This document shows, piece after piece, positions 28,295 to 37,618 of a stretch of 64,000 nucleotides of DNA (the first letter of the stretch is position 1; each line of letters starts with the position of its first letter). Made by a program: the position numbers and the translations under genes. The notes under the pieces were generated by a model, which ran no database searches, was not told the origin of the DNA, and saw only the letters and a list, made by a program, of their open reading frames with translations. The DNA comes from Moorena producens 3L (GTDB lineage Bacteria > Cyanobacteriota > Cyanobacteriia > Cyanobacteriales > Coleofasciculaceae), in the NCBI RefSeq assembly GCF_000211815.1, contig NZ_GL890930.1:1-64000 (forward strand). Direction: 5' to 3'.

Positions 28295-28436
28295 TTTGGG
28301 CAATGGCTTTGACTAGTCTAAAAGGATTAATACCGTGTTCGTTAGCATAGCGTAAGATATCTTGCAGCTCTTCTTCGGTAAAATTAACAGTTGGCTGAGA
28401 GTGGGTAGATGGCTGATTTTTGCTATTTTGAGTCAT
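28227..28436 (-). CDS. Small helical protein of unknown function
   Basis: Starting at ATG 28436 this encodes 69 residues. The middle, VNFTEEELQDILRYANEHGINPFRLVKAIAQIRKQR, is amphipathic and charged, typical of a folded small protein, flanked by Gln/Ser/Thr-rich tails. A start at 28538 would add 34 residues of unlikely composition. No family was recognised. Confidence 0.5.
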   Translation of the reverse strand: MTQNSKNQPSTHSQPTVNFTEEELQDILRYANEHGINPFRLVKAIAQIRKQRIAQAHQSQIRTRETVFQ

Positions 28437-28815
28437 AATCCTGGTGTGCCAATAGGTTGAAGGTTGTAGATGTATCCCTGACTTGCCATAACAGTTGCTT
28501 GAAAGATTTTGAACTGAGGTTGTCAGATGGCTGCTCATGGGCAGCTATACCCATTGAGCGGTCAGCTTAAGGGCTACTTTCCTGGGTAAACAGCTATTAG
28601 CTCGTTAGCTGTACGGAGATCAGAGCTTAAGTTCAATAGCTAAACCAAAAGCTAAGTTTATACCCAAAGTAAGTATAAGCGTGCAAATGCTCAAGCAATT
28701 TGAGATGATTGACTTTAAGTTTGTAATACGGTTTCGATATTCCTTGATAGTTTGGCTTGGATTAGATCGTTTCCCATACTCAGCTGTTAATGACTAACCA
28801 CTAACGACTAAACTA
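28437..28815. other. Gene-free region upstream of surE
   Basis: It contains GAGCGGTCAGCTTAAG fragments and several AGCTNA-type words from dispersed repeats. The surE promoter is presumably within the last 150 bp, where repeated CACTAACGACTAA-like sequence precedes the ATG. Confidence 0.4.
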
Positions 28816-29499
28816 ATGACTATAATCCTAACGAACGATGATGGGATAGATGCTCCCGGAATTAAAGCACTAGAGCAAGCGGTCAACGGTAACGGTAATT
28901 TTGTAATTATCGCTCCGGTGGAGCATCATTCAGGCTGTGGCCATCAGGTGACTACATATAAACCGATTCACGTCCAACGTCGGTCAGACTATGAGTATGC
29001 AGTCTCTAGTACCCCAGCGGATTGTACTCGCCTTGCAATATCACATATTATACCAGAGGTAAAGTGGGTTCTGTCAGGTATTAATGCTGGCGGTAACTTG
29101 GGGGTTGATGTTTACATTTCTGGTACAGTGGCGGCGGTTAGGGAAGCGGCGATACAGGGAATACCAGGTATTGCGATTTCCCAATGGATTAAAAAACCTT
29201 GGGTGATTAATTGGGAGGTGGCCAGTCGTTTGACAGCTAGGGTGTTGGCGGATTTGTTGAATCGTCCGATTTCTGCTGGTACTTACTGGAATGTGAATTT
29301 ACCTCACTTGGAACCGGGTTCACCTGAGCCAGAGGTGGTATTTTGTGAACCGAGTACTCAACCGTTACCGATAAAGTATCGTGTGGACGGGGATCACTAC
29401 TATTATGAGGGGGAGTATAACAAACGCGATCGCGCTCCTGGTACTGATGTGGATGTGTGTTTTTCGGGTAATATTGCTGTGACTCAGTTGCGACTTTAA
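28816..29499 (+). CDS. surE: 5'/3'-nucleotidase SurE
   Basis: The 227-residue protein opens with the SurE metal motif ILTNDDGIDAPG (Asp8, Asp9) and keeps PVEHHSGCGHQVT with the conserved serine and SGINAGGNLGVDVYISGTVAAVREA (about 90-115). SurE is a metal-dependent phosphatase of nucleoside 5'- and 3'-monophosphates. Length is slightly short (usually 250-270), mainly at the C-terminus. Monocistronic. Confidence 0.92.
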   Translation: MTIILTNDDGIDAPGIKALEQAVNGNGNFVIIAPVEHHSGCGHQVTTYKPIHVQRRSDYEYAVSSTPADCTRLAISHIIPEVKWVLSGINAGGNLGVDVYISGTVAAVREAAIQGIPGIAISQWIKKPWVINWEVASRLTARVLADLLNRPISAGTYWNVNLPHLEPGSPEPEVVFCEPSTQPLPIKYRVDGDHYYYEGEYNKRDRAPGTDVDVCFSGNIAVTQLRL

Positions 29500-29885
29500 G
29501 GCATCAGGACTTACCCAAAACTGGGCACCAAACGCCCTTAGGTAGTAGGGTGCCCCTACTAGTAGAGTAACTCTCCAAGTCCTGGCAATGCTATTGGTGG
29601 TTTGGTTTGGAACCACCAAGGCACAAAGGTAAGCATTCAGTGGTCAGTGGTCAGTGGTCAGTGGTCAGCCGTCAGCGGTCAGTGGTCAGCCGTCAGCCGT
29701 CAGCCGTCAGCTTATTTTATTCAAAAGCTGTTCGGTGTAGCTTGGCCAATGGCTGATAGCTGATAGCTGATAGCTGATAGCTGATAGCTGATAGCTGATA
29801 GCTGATAGCTGAATACTTACGCACAAAGTACGCGAAGAGGGAATTAATCCATAGCGTGAATCAAAGTTTTTAGTAATTAGTTACC
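29500..29885. repeat. Composite GTAAGCAT...GAATACTTAC element
   Basis: From about 29630 to 29820 the element starts GTAAGCATTCAG and runs through GGTCAGT/CGTCAGC heptamers (29640-29712), a short unique core, then GATAGCT heptamers (about 29752-29812), ending GAATACTTACG. A small GGGCACC...GGGTGCCC inverted repeat lies at about 29524-29553. No gene. Confidence 0.8.
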
Positions 29886-30824
29886 ATGCGAATTTTAATC
29901 ATGGGTGGTACCCGGTTTGTTGGGGTTTATTTAACCAAGGTTTTGGTGGAGATGGGCCATGAGGTGGTGCTGTTCAATCGGGGAAATAAGCCAGCGCCAC
30001 TGCCAGGAGTCCAACAGATTCATGGCGATCGCAAGGATCCCAATCAGCTCAAGGAAATGTTATCGTCTCAAGAGTTTGATGGAATTTTCGATAATAATGC
30101 TCGGGAGTTGAGTGATACTCAACCGTTAGTGGAAATTTTTAAAGACCGGGTGCAGCATTTTGTGTATATGAGTTCCGCTGGGGTGTATTTGAAGTCGGAG
30201 CAGTTACCCCATCTCGAAGGAGATCCAGTTGATCCCAATTCTCGCCACAAGGGTAAACATCATACTGAGGCTTACCTACAAGAACTTGGGGTGCCATTTA
30301 CGGCGATTCGTCCAACTTATATCTATGGTCCCCAAAATTATAATGATGTTGAAGCTTGGTTTTTTGACCGGATTGTTCGCGATCGCACCATTCCCATCCC
30401 TGGTAATGGCATGCACATTACTCAGTTAGGTCATTGTCAGGACTTGGCGAGGGCAATGGCGGCAGTATTGGGGAATCCGGAAGCGATTGGGAAAATTTAC
30501 AATGTGTCCGGGGAACGCTATGTCACCTTTGATGGTTTAGCACGAACCTGTGCTATGGCCTGTGGTAAGTCGGCTTCAGAGGTCAAGCTCGTGCATTATG
30601 ACCCCAAGCAGTTTGATTTTGGTAAGCGCAAGGCTTTCCCATTTCGATTACAGCACTTTTTTGCTGATATCCATAAGGCTAAGACGGAACTTAACTGGCA
30701 ACCGGAGTATGATTTGCTTTCGGGACTGAAGGATTCCTTTGAGAATGATTATCTGGCTTCAGGTCGGGATCAAGCTGACGTGGATTTTGCCGTTGATGAC
30801 CAGATATTAGCGGGTAACAGGTAA
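29886..30824 (+). CDS. NAD(P)-dependent epimerase/dehydratase-like SDR protein
   Basis: The 312-residue protein has an N-terminal Rossmann motif (ILIMGGTRFVGVYLTK, about 3-18) and the extended-SDR segment HFVYMSSAGVYL (about 94-105). It resembles the CSP41-type group of cyanobacteria and chloroplasts, which bind RNA or act as atypical epimerases. The classic YxxxK pair is not evident near the expected place, so catalytic activity is uncertain. Its 3' end overlaps the convergent phosphatidyltransferase gene by 55 bp. Confidence 0.85.
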   Translation: MRILIMGGTRFVGVYLTKVLVEMGHEVVLFNRGNKPAPLPGVQQIHGDRKDPNQLKEMLSSQEFDGIFDNNARELSDTQPLVEIFKDRVQHFVYMSSAGVYLKSEQLPHLEGDPVDPNSRHKGKHHTEAYLQELGVPFTAIRPTYIYGPQNYNDVEAWFFDRIVRDRTIPIPGNGMHITQLGHCQDLARAMAAVLGNPEAIGKIYNVSGERYVTFDGLARTCAMACGKSASEVKLVHYDPKQFDFGKRKAFPFRLQHFFADIHKAKTELNWQPEYDLLSGLKDSFENDYLASGRDQADVDFAVDDQILAGNR

Positions 30825-31321
30825 ACTAAACCAGAGATTAAGGTTAGGACGACCGATAGCCAGAAAAGGACAAGGGATGGGATGATCCAGGTGTCGGGAG
30901 TTGGAGCAATTAAAAGTGCGATCGCACTAATTTGGCTGACGGTTTTGAGTTTACCCCAGATATTGGCTCCCTGTATGCTAGCGCTACCGGATAACTTGGG
31001 GTTAACTCGCCAACCTGCGATCGCTAACTCCCGTGCCAAAATCAAACAGACTCCCCAAGCGGGTACCTGACCTAGCTCAATTAATGCTAGTAGGGGCGCT
31101 AGTACCAAAAATTTATCCACTAACGGGTCAAGGAATTTGCCTAAATCAGTAATTTGGTTCAGTTTACGAGCTAGATAACCATCTAACCAATCCGTTCCAG
31201 CAGCAAGGAGAAAAATCCCTAAACTAATCCAGCGGCTTTGGTCAGTTGGGTGATTCAGGAAGTATAGGATAAAGGGCAACCCCAGTAAGCGGGAAAAGGT
31301 AATCCAGTTAGGCAGAGTCAT
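30770..31321 (-). CDS. CDP-alcohol phosphatidyltransferase (PgsA-like)
   Basis: Starting at MTLPNWITFSRLLGLPF (183 residues), the protein carries the complete CDP-alcohol phosphatidyltransferase signature D-x2-DG-x2-AR-x8-G-x3-D-x3-D in DWLDGYLARKLNQITDLG and KFLDPLVDKF (about 45-72). It has several membrane helices. The best functional guess is phosphatidylglycerophosphate synthase. An upstream start would add 17 residues encoded by GGTAATC heptamers and is unlikely. Confidence 0.88.
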   Translation of the reverse strand: MTLPNWITFSRLLGLPFILYFLNHPTDQSRWISLGIFLLAAGTDWLDGYLARKLNQITDLGKFLDPLVDKFLVLAPLLALIELGQVPAWGVCLILARELAIAGWRVNPKLSGSASIQGANIWGKLKTVSQISAIALLIAPTPDTWIIPSLVLFWLSVVLTLISGLVYLLPANIWSSTAKSTSA

Positions 31322-31537
31322 TCTGGTAATCGGTAATCGGTAATCGGTAATTGGTAATTGGTTACTGACCATATTAATTTTAGGGGCACACGCTGTGCCC
31401 CCTTAAGCATTTCGTCTATGGAAGTGAGAACCGACAGAGGAGAGGGAATAAATTTAGTATGTACCTCATCAAACTGAGAACCGCTATAATTCCTCTTCCT
31501 CGTTTCCGATTGCCTATTACTGAATTCCCGAAGACAT

Positions 31538-32515
31538 CTAATCAAGCATTGCTGGTTCAAGCACGATCAAATTGCCCTGGTCATCAACTGTGATCGGCAC
31601 AGGTTCGCTGATATCCCCGAGAAAGCTCTCGTCTAGAGCGAAATTACGCCATGACATAAAGTACCAGATCTGATCAGGACCTTGTACCAGTTTCCCGGAA
31701 TAGAGCCGCTTCACTGAATCAACCCAGAGTGCCATTGGCGCAGAAAATGGTCCTAAAGGATGATCAGCAACCATGTAAAAGGTCCCCGTGAGGTTACTAT
31801 CAACAAATTCTCCTGGGGGGATTGAGAAGAGCAGATAGTAGCGCCCCTGGATAAGAACCACTTGCGGACATTCCATAGTCCCGAACGTCATAGGCTCAGT
31901 TAATGGTGGCAATACTTGCCAATCAATCAGGTTTTGTGAAGTGGCATGAGCAATCACGCCCCGACTTTCGGCAGGACCATAGTTAACGCGACCAGTAATT
32001 AAGGCATGAAATTCCCCTGTTTCTGGATCCTGAAACACCCAAGGATCGCGCCAGGCTTCATCGAACCAAAGGTTTTTCTCAGGGTGCTGGAGATCATACT
32101 TCTCGTAGTAGCGACTATCAGCCTCGATCACCGGGTTTTTCGGATGTTTTTCCCAGTGGATTAAATCTTTGGAGGTCGCAAGGCTGATGCGTTGGATTTT
32201 TCCTTGCTCTTTGCGCTCAGTGCTGGTGTATAGGAGATACCACAGACCATCATGACGAATTACGGAGCCAGTCCAATTAGTGTACTCATCCACGTCACCA
32301 TAAGCTTCAGGCTTCATAGCATCTGGTAGAATCTGCCAGTGCCGTAAATCCTGAGAAACAGCGTGACCAAATGAAACATGCCAATGTCGGTCTTCTGGAT
32401 CCGGTAAATCCTTAGAAGCTTGCAAGTAAAATAAGTGATAGTCGGAAATATCTTGAGCTAGCCAGAAGTCCCAGATCCATTTATCTGGGATTTGTAAACT
32501 GTGATTAGGAAGCAT
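31538..32515 (-). CDS. GH32-like five-bladed beta-propeller glycosidase
   Basis: The 325-residue protein shows the three clan-J catalytic positions: Asp16 in WIWDFWLA (nucleophile), Asp157 in WRDPW (transition-state stabiliser) and Glu215 in MECPQ (acid/base). Other propeller strands are NWTGSVIRHDGLWYLLYTS and FYMVADHPLGPFS. Enzymes of this kind hydrolyse beta-fructosides such as sucrose or fructans. No signal peptide or C-terminal beta-sandwich is present, so it is a short cytoplasmic form. With susA in the window it may serve sucrose turnover. Confidence 0.8.
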   Translation of the reverse strand: MLPNHSLQIPDKWIWDFWLAQDISDYHLFYLQASKDLPDPEDRHWHVSFGHAVSQDLRHWQILPDAMKPEAYGDVDEYTNWTGSVIRHDGLWYLLYTSTERKEQGKIQRISLATSKDLIHWEKHPKNPVIEADSRYYEKYDLQHPEKNLWFDEAWRDPWVFQDPETGEFHALITGRVNYGPAESRGVIAHATSQNLIDWQVLPPLTEPMTFGTMECPQVVLIQGRYYLLFSIPPGEFVDSNLTGTFYMVADHPLGPFSAPMALWVDSVKRLYSGKLVQGPDQIWYFMSWRNFALDESFLGDISEPVPITVDDQGNLIVLEPAMLD

Positions 32516-33969
32516 GAGTTACCTGCTTTTGTGTAAGAGTATTCGTTAGTGAATAACTGTGACTAACTCCCTAGAACAGTTAGCCTCTTTACTAAGGCGT
32601 CAACTAGAGAGTAGAAAGTAATAATTCGGTAGTAGGGTAAGGTAAGGAATTTTACTTACCGCTTAATTAGAGCCTATCTAACTAATTGTTGTGTAATTTA
32701 TAGAAGCAACGCCTAATGATTAAACACTAGTCTATGTATCCAAGCCAATTTTTTTTCCTGAATACATTAAACTAGTGATGAATTACGTACTGAGAGGATT
32801 TAAAACTATATCTATACTTTGGACGGGCATAAAGTTTGAGTTTGATTTAGCTATCAGCAAATACGCTCACTGTTGACCGCTCAAAGCATAGTAAAGCATA
32901 GTGTCTTAATTGATAAATTACCCTCTAATCAGATAATCAGAGAGTTACTACGTAATTCCTAATATTGATTCAGAATAGGTTAAGGCTATACCATTTAAGC
33001 GAGGTCTGTACTCGCTTTTTTACCTATCACTACCAAACTTATTCCAAGATAACAAATAGTGTTGGGGAAATGTCATTGGTAAAATTGCTTATTAATTGGC
33101 ATCACAATCAAATCTTTAACTTGTGAAGACATAGACAAAGATTTAACTAAGGTGAGATTACTAGGATGTAAGCATTTAGCTATCAGCTATCAGCTATCAG
33201 CTCTCAGCTCTCAGCTTTTTAATAAAACGGGTAAGCATTGCTTTAATTTCTGTTACGTTAGCTGACCGCTGACCACTGACCACTGACCACTGACCGCTGA
33301 ATGCTTACACTAGGACTTACGCAGTTGAAAGGAAAACCCGAAGCCAAACTCGAAGCCAAACCCTAATTTAGGAGCCCAAGGCTTGCGCCCTCTAGATAGG
33401 ATCTCGGCGTTGCTTAATAATGGAATGATTTTAAGAGTTTTCTGGAATGGGCATGTTTGTGGAATGGGCATCTTGCGTGGAACTGGCATCAAGCCAGTTT
33501 CATGCTTATTTTCGAGCGGGCAGGATGCCCACATATTTTCGAGCGGGCAGGATGCCCACTCTACTCCTATTCATTCCTAAATTCAGCAACGCCAGGATCT
33601 CAGCCTATATAGCACTACGCATTCAGATTTTTGACATTCCTAAACTCCGAAACCTAGTCCTAGCTTACTTTTGACTTCTGACGCAAGCACCTTGCTGACT
33701 TGCGCGTAGCGCTATACTTCGATGCTAAACTTGCATGAGCAACCCTACCGATTAGGCCATCAAACGTGTAACCTTAATGTATTACTAAGTAATACATATC
33801 ATCAAGGAGAATTGGCGATCGCCAATTCTTGGTCAAATATAAGTATTTATACTTATATTGTCCTCCATATCCCTGGAATTTGATGGATCCTCTTGTCAAA
33901 CAAATAATACATTGATTAAATAAAATAATATTCCCTTAACAAAACTAAAAATATCTTAAGCAGAAGCTG
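32516..33969. other. 1.45-kb gene-free region between two clan-J genes
   Basis: AT-rich spacer to about 33165, then a composite GTAAGCAT...ATGCTTAC element at 33169-33308 (AGCTATC and GACCACT heptamers), then a GGCATCTTG...CAGGATGCCC element at about 33430-33590 also found at 57958-58095. Two palindromes follow near the downstream gene. Apparent frames at 33310-33674 are repeat by-products. Confidence 0.65.
33808..33857. promoter_or_regulatory. Two palindromes upstream of the GH68-like gene
   Basis: GAATTGGCGATCGCCAATTC (33809-33828) is a perfect 20-bp palindrome containing a HIP1 octamer. TATAAGTA/TACTTATA (33838-33845 with 33850-33857) is an AT-rich inverted repeat. They lie about 110-160 bp before the ATG. 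Operator function is a guess. Confidence 0.3.
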
Positions 33970-35139
33970 ATGATACAACAACTCGATCAGGGCAGGAGCG
34001 ACGCTGCGACCTTAGAGCAACTGTTCAACCATGATATCAGCATCCAGACAACGCCTCATCAACCTGCTCCAAGTCAAGCAGCTCTCTCAAAATATCTCCT
34101 GCTTTACCTTCAAGGAGGAAAGGATTTAGAGGGAGTGCCTTGGCAGAGAGGGGAAATGGGTGGGGCTATTCTTGATGAAGATTTGTCTGTAATTAAAGAC
34201 TTAGATGCTGTCTTTCAGCCAGACCGGGACGACTACTGGCGAAGCTCTCGCCTTCTAGCAGGAAGCTTACGGTTGGTAAACGAAAATTCCCTGTATTTCT
34301 TTTACGGTGGATCTCCAGACCGTCCTAATTTGCTTCATGAGTATATTGGCTTCTGTAAGGGAATAATTAGGGATAATCACGAGATTGATTGGCAAGCTCC
34401 CCAACTGATCGAATTTCTTGATTGGGAGAAATACTACGATTACTCCGACCATCCATTGATGCCAGACCAACGTCACCGCCAGTTGCGCGATCCTTTCCCG
34501 ATATTTCACGAAGGCAAGTATTGGATGTTTTTATCTGCTGCTGCCAAAACAAATTCCCAACCCAAGAAAGGCTGTATTGGTCTAGCAGTAGCAGATCAAC
34601 TCGAAGGACCCTATACACTCTTGCCACCAGCCCTGTTTCCTCATTTCATGACCGATGAAGGTGAGCAAGGTCTTTTTTACGAGTGTGAGCGAAGCCAAGT
34701 TTACTATAAAGGAGGAATGTGGCACATGTTCTTCTCTGTGATGAAGCAACATGTGAATCCCCGTTGGCTTGAGCAACTTGGTGACGACGCTGCCTCCATT
34801 ACTCACTCCAGTCTGTACCATTTTGTCTCGCCACAAATCAACGGTCCCTATCAGCCAGCAGGGGTGGTACCGGTTGTGAAAGGATCTTCCGAGTCTAACT
34901 TGTATGCGATCAACTTTGAGCGCAATAACCAAGAAGACTTCATTGCCTATGGGTTAAATTTAGAAATGCAGGAACTCGATGTTTCTGGTCAGTGGAAAGT
35001 GTTGTGGGACAACGATTATCCAGAAATTAAGAAAGTAAGTCCTTCTGGTCAGCAGAGTGTTGCTGATCCCTCGTCACTATTATATGGACGTGAGGGATAC
35101 TGTATTTGGGATGCAATTCTATTCAAGCTACCTGCCTAA
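33970..35139 (+). CDS. GH68/GH32-like beta-propeller protein, nucleophile motif not seen
   Basis: The 389-residue protein has the clan-J stabiliser motif LRDPFP (Asp174) and the YECERSQV block (Glu238/Glu240, Arg241) of GH68-like enzymes, with propeller strands KYLLLYLQGG and KYWMFLSAA. The N-terminal WD-x-W nucleophile motif expected just before KYLLLYLQ is absent. An upstream in-frame stop at 33946 rules out a longer start. It may be a non-catalytic binding protein, or the true N-terminus is lost. Levansucrase-type activity should not be assumed. Confidence 0.65.
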   Translation: MIQQLDQGRSDAATLEQLFNHDISIQTTPHQPAPSQAALSKYLLLYLQGGKDLEGVPWQRGEMGGAILDEDLSVIKDLDAVFQPDRDDYWRSSRLLAGSLRLVNENSLYFFYGGSPDRPNLLHEYIGFCKGIIRDNHEIDWQAPQLIEFLDWEKYYDYSDHPLMPDQRHRQLRDPFPIFHEGKYWMFLSAAAKTNSQPKKGCIGLAVADQLEGPYTLLPPALFPHFMTDEGEQGLFYECERSQVYYKGGMWHMFFSVMKQHVNPRWLEQLGDDAASITHSSLYHFVSPQINGPYQPAGVVPVVKGSSESNLYAINFERNNQEDFIAYGLNLEMQELDVSGQWKVLWDNDYPEIKKVSPSGQQSVADPSSLLYGREGYCIWDAILFKLPA

Positions 35140-35186
35140 GGTTAACGAGGTTACCAGGTTAAAGGTTATCTTCTGAACCTTTAACG

Positions 35187-35400
35187 TAAGCATATGCGCT
35201 ACGCGCACGCTACGGGAACAGCAGTCAGCGGTCAGCGGTCAGCGGTCAGCTTATTTTATTCAAAAGCACCGATTGCGCTACGCTGTTCGCTGATAGCTGA
35301 ATGCTTACCCTTTAACCAAACAACCTTTAACCAAACAACCTTTAACTTTCAACCTTTAACTTTCAACCTTTAACCAAACAACATTCAAACTAAACCAATA
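35187..35400. repeat. Composite element and tandem AACCTTTAAC-type repeats
   Basis: GTAAGCATATGCGC...GGTCAGC units...GATAGCTGAATGCTTAC spans 35187-35308. It is followed by repeats of CAACCTTTAAC(C/T) to about 35380, downstream of the serpin gene. Confidence 0.75.
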
Positions 35401-35409
35401 GCTAATAGC

Positions 35410-36687
35410 TTACGGTTCCACAATCGAACCCATGAACAAAATTGCGCCAGTTTTATTGTCCCGAACACTACAGAAAAAAGGACGATTAACCACTATATTA
35501 AATGGTTGATCTATGCTAATCGAAGTCGAAACAATACCGATAGAAGTAGCAGCGGCTGCTTCAGTGCCTTCTTCATTCACTTCTACAAAGGTTTTGTGCT
35601 TGACTTGACTAATGGCTGCTGATTCAGAGGTCAGATTAGAAAAATCAGCGTTATCGGTAAACGCCACATCCATCCCCAAAGCTTTTAAGGAATCGTTGAG
35701 TTTAATATCGTATTCAAATTTAAAGCGGGGTAGCCGAATTGACCCATCTCGCGACTTAAACTCTTTCATCCATTGTAGCCAGTTTTCCGCTGTGAGTTGT
35801 TGTTTAAATTCTGCCAAGCTGCTACCTTCACGGGGTAAGAAAACATACAAACTCAGCCGTTCTTTACCGTAGGGAATACTTACAGCTTGAAAGGCATCAT
35901 TTTCATAGTACTTATACTTCCCATACTGATACATCATCGGGTGTTGCTTTTGGGTTAAACCGGAGATATAAAAAGGTTGATTAGAGGTTTTATTCTTATC
36001 GAATTCTCTTGTCCAGCTACCTTTGAAATAGATGGCATTGATTAAGAAAAGTAAGTCATCCCCTTGAGTGCGATCGACAATCGTTTTGATTTTGCCGTTT
36101 GTGTTGTTTTTGACCCAACGGTTAATTTTTGTGGCAGCCTTGGCACTACTAAAATCAAGTTCTGTGACCTCTGCGTCGTAGAATTCCTGGTTGTTTTTAA
36201 GAAATTTGGGCTTGATGTCAATGCCTTGGTTAGCCCACAGGGAGTTGGCAATAGACAGCTCGACATCAGGGTCAGCATTTTCCAAGCTAGCTTTTAAAGC
36301 GTTATTCCCCTGGTTGAGTTGATCTAGACTCAATCCCTCTAATTCTAAGACTTTTGCCATAGCCTCTTGAGTCTCACCGCTGGCACCGTTGTAAGCCATG
36401 TCTAGGGCAATGGCGATGCTGGTAGGAGAGACAAAAACATTCTTGTTAGTGTCCTGCTTGAGAATTTCTGAGAATAGCTTGAAGCCAAATTTCGTATTAG
36501 CGTCTACAAGATTGGTATCTACGTCTAGATTTGGTTGCTGGTTAGCTGAAATTGATTCTTTCGTTGGTTCGGAGTTAGGCAGAGGGTCAAGGGCATTGGT
36601 TTTTTCCGACACACACCCCAATATACCTGTAAGCAGGATGCTGACTGCCATAACAGTGGCTATACGACTAAGGATTTGATGGTTCAT
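35410..36687 (-). CDS. Serpin-family serine protease inhibitor, predicted lipoprotein
   Basis: I start at ATG 36687 (425 residues) because GGAGA lies just upstream; another ATG at 36750 would add 21 residues. A lipobox, ILGC (Cys25), follows a hydrophobic segment, so the protein is probably membrane-anchored. The serpin fold is clear: FVSPTSIAIALDMAYNGASG, NAIYFKGSW, and the reactive-loop hinge EEGTEAAAATS (about 371-381), whose small residues mark inhibitory serpins. The tail NRPFFCSVRDNKTGAILFMGSI is also typical. The target protease is unknown. Confidence 0.92.
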   Translation of the reverse strand: MNHQILSRIATVMAVSILLTGILGCVSEKTNALDPLPNSEPTKESISANQQPNLDVDTNLVDANTKFGFKLFSEILKQDTNKNVFVSPTSIAIALDMAYNGASGETQEAMAKVLELEGLSLDQLNQGNNALKASLENADPDVELSIANSLWANQGIDIKPKFLKNNQEFYDAEVTELDFSSAKAATKINRWVKNNTNGKIKTIVDRTQGDDLLFLINAIYFKGSWTREFDKNKTSNQPFYISGLTQKQHPMMYQYGKYKYYENDAFQAVSIPYGKERLSLYVFLPREGSSLAEFKQQLTAENWLQWMKEFKSRDGSIRLPRFKFEYDIKLNDSLKALGMDVAFTDNADFSNLTSESAAISQVKHKTFVEVNEEGTEAAAATSIGIVSTSISIDQPFNIVVNRPFFCSVRDNKTGAILFMGSIVEP

Positions 36688-37094
36688 CTGATCGTCTCCG
36701 TTGCTAATACCCTGTTCTAATATGACCATTACAGGAGAATTCGGTTCCATTAGTTACGGTTTTTGCTACGGGTAAGTGGGTAATCCGTAATGGGGAATAA
36801 CGATATAATCGTGGTGTTTAACAGTAAAAATAACAGTATAAATAACCTGATTTCCAGATAACCAACGTTATCCAGCAGTCATGATTTCATAAGTTGTGAA
36901 GGTTTTAAGGGCTCCACACTTCTGGACTTTTCGGTATTTTTTTTGTCCCTCACATACCTCTAGTCTTTCAACTTGGCTTTTCTGTTATCCATAACCAGAA
37001 AGCGCTCCACAAAAGGCTAGTTGTATCATAGGTAATTATAGTCAAATTTAGGCAACTATTACCATAACTTACGGATCTTTCAGATTTTTTGCCC
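36688..37094. other. Gene-free region upstream of the serpin gene
   Basis: AT-rich intergenic DNA with the serpin promoter side; no repeat family or frame recognised. Confidence 0.4.
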
Positions 37095-37122
37095 TTGACA
37101 GCCACAATTTTTATGCTATGAT
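37095..37122 (+). promoter_or_regulatory. Sigma-70-type promoter
   Basis: TTGACA (37095-37100) and TATGAT (37117-37122) are separated by 16 bp. The -35 is perfect and the -10 is a 5/6 match. No gene starts downstream on this strand for over 1 kb, but two strong terminators do follow. Confidence 0.65.
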
Positions 37123-37128
37123 GGAATA

Positions 37129-37289
37129 ATTGGAATAAAAAGTATACTCCTGTTTCTGCTGAGCAACAACCTCAATCACACACAAAACCATACATTAAGC
37201 AAACCAGATCAGCAACATCGCATATCTATTATGAAGTTGACTAATAACACACCCTGCCTCCACTAGTATCAGGCTAGTGGAGTTTTTTG
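37129..37289 (+). ncRNA. Candidate small RNA
   Basis: From the predicted start near 37129 to the terminator at 37258-37289 a transcript of about 160 nt would be made. It contains an 11-codon frame starting ATG 37231 (MKLTNNTPCLH) whose stop lies in the terminator stem, so either a small RNA or a leader peptide is possible. No Rfam family was recognised by eye. Confidence 0.45.
37258..37289 (+). terminator. Rho-independent terminator
   Basis: CTCCACTAG (37258-37266) pairs with CTAGTGGAG (37274-37282), followed by TTTTTT. Confidence 0.85.
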
Positions 37290-37446
37290 GTTGAGATCAC
37301 CTGATGCTCAGATTGACTAGATCGACCAAAACAAGCAAGTTTATAAAACTTTATATGAAATCACACCAAAAATTGACGTTAAGTAAACACCAAATCATAC
37401 ATGATTGGCCAATAATATTAATTGAGAACACAAAGAGAAAAGCACA

Positions 37447-37481
37447 CCCCGCTAGTCTGGCCGCTAGCGGGGATTTTTTTT
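37447..37481 (+). terminator. Second rho-independent terminator
   Basis: CCCCGCTAG (37447-37455) pairs with CTAGCGGGG (37464-37472), followed by ATTTTTTTT. It is 160 bp after the first terminator, and no plus-strand gene precedes it. It may end a second small transcript or read-through from the first. Confidence 0.8.
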
Positions 37482-37549
37482 ACCGGAACTACGGCCAGGA
37501 GCCAGACCACTTGACCAGTAAGGCTCAAAACTGGGTAAATTCATCAGGT

Positions 37550-37587
37550 TGTAAGCATTCAGCTAATGGGCTACGCGCATATGCTTA
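37550..37587. repeat. Minimal GTAAGCAT...ATGCTTAC element
   Basis: GTAAGCATTCAGC...GCGCATATGCTTAC is only about 38 bp and has the same inverted ends as the larger composite elements. It shows the smallest form of the family. Confidence 0.7.
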
Positions 37588-37618
37588 CATCAGGTCTAAC
37601 CTTTAGCCCCATGTTTGC

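Noticed and set aside
37304..37606. 100-residue frame
   Set aside because: It crosses a strong terminator and a GTAAGCAT element, and its composition is not protein-like.
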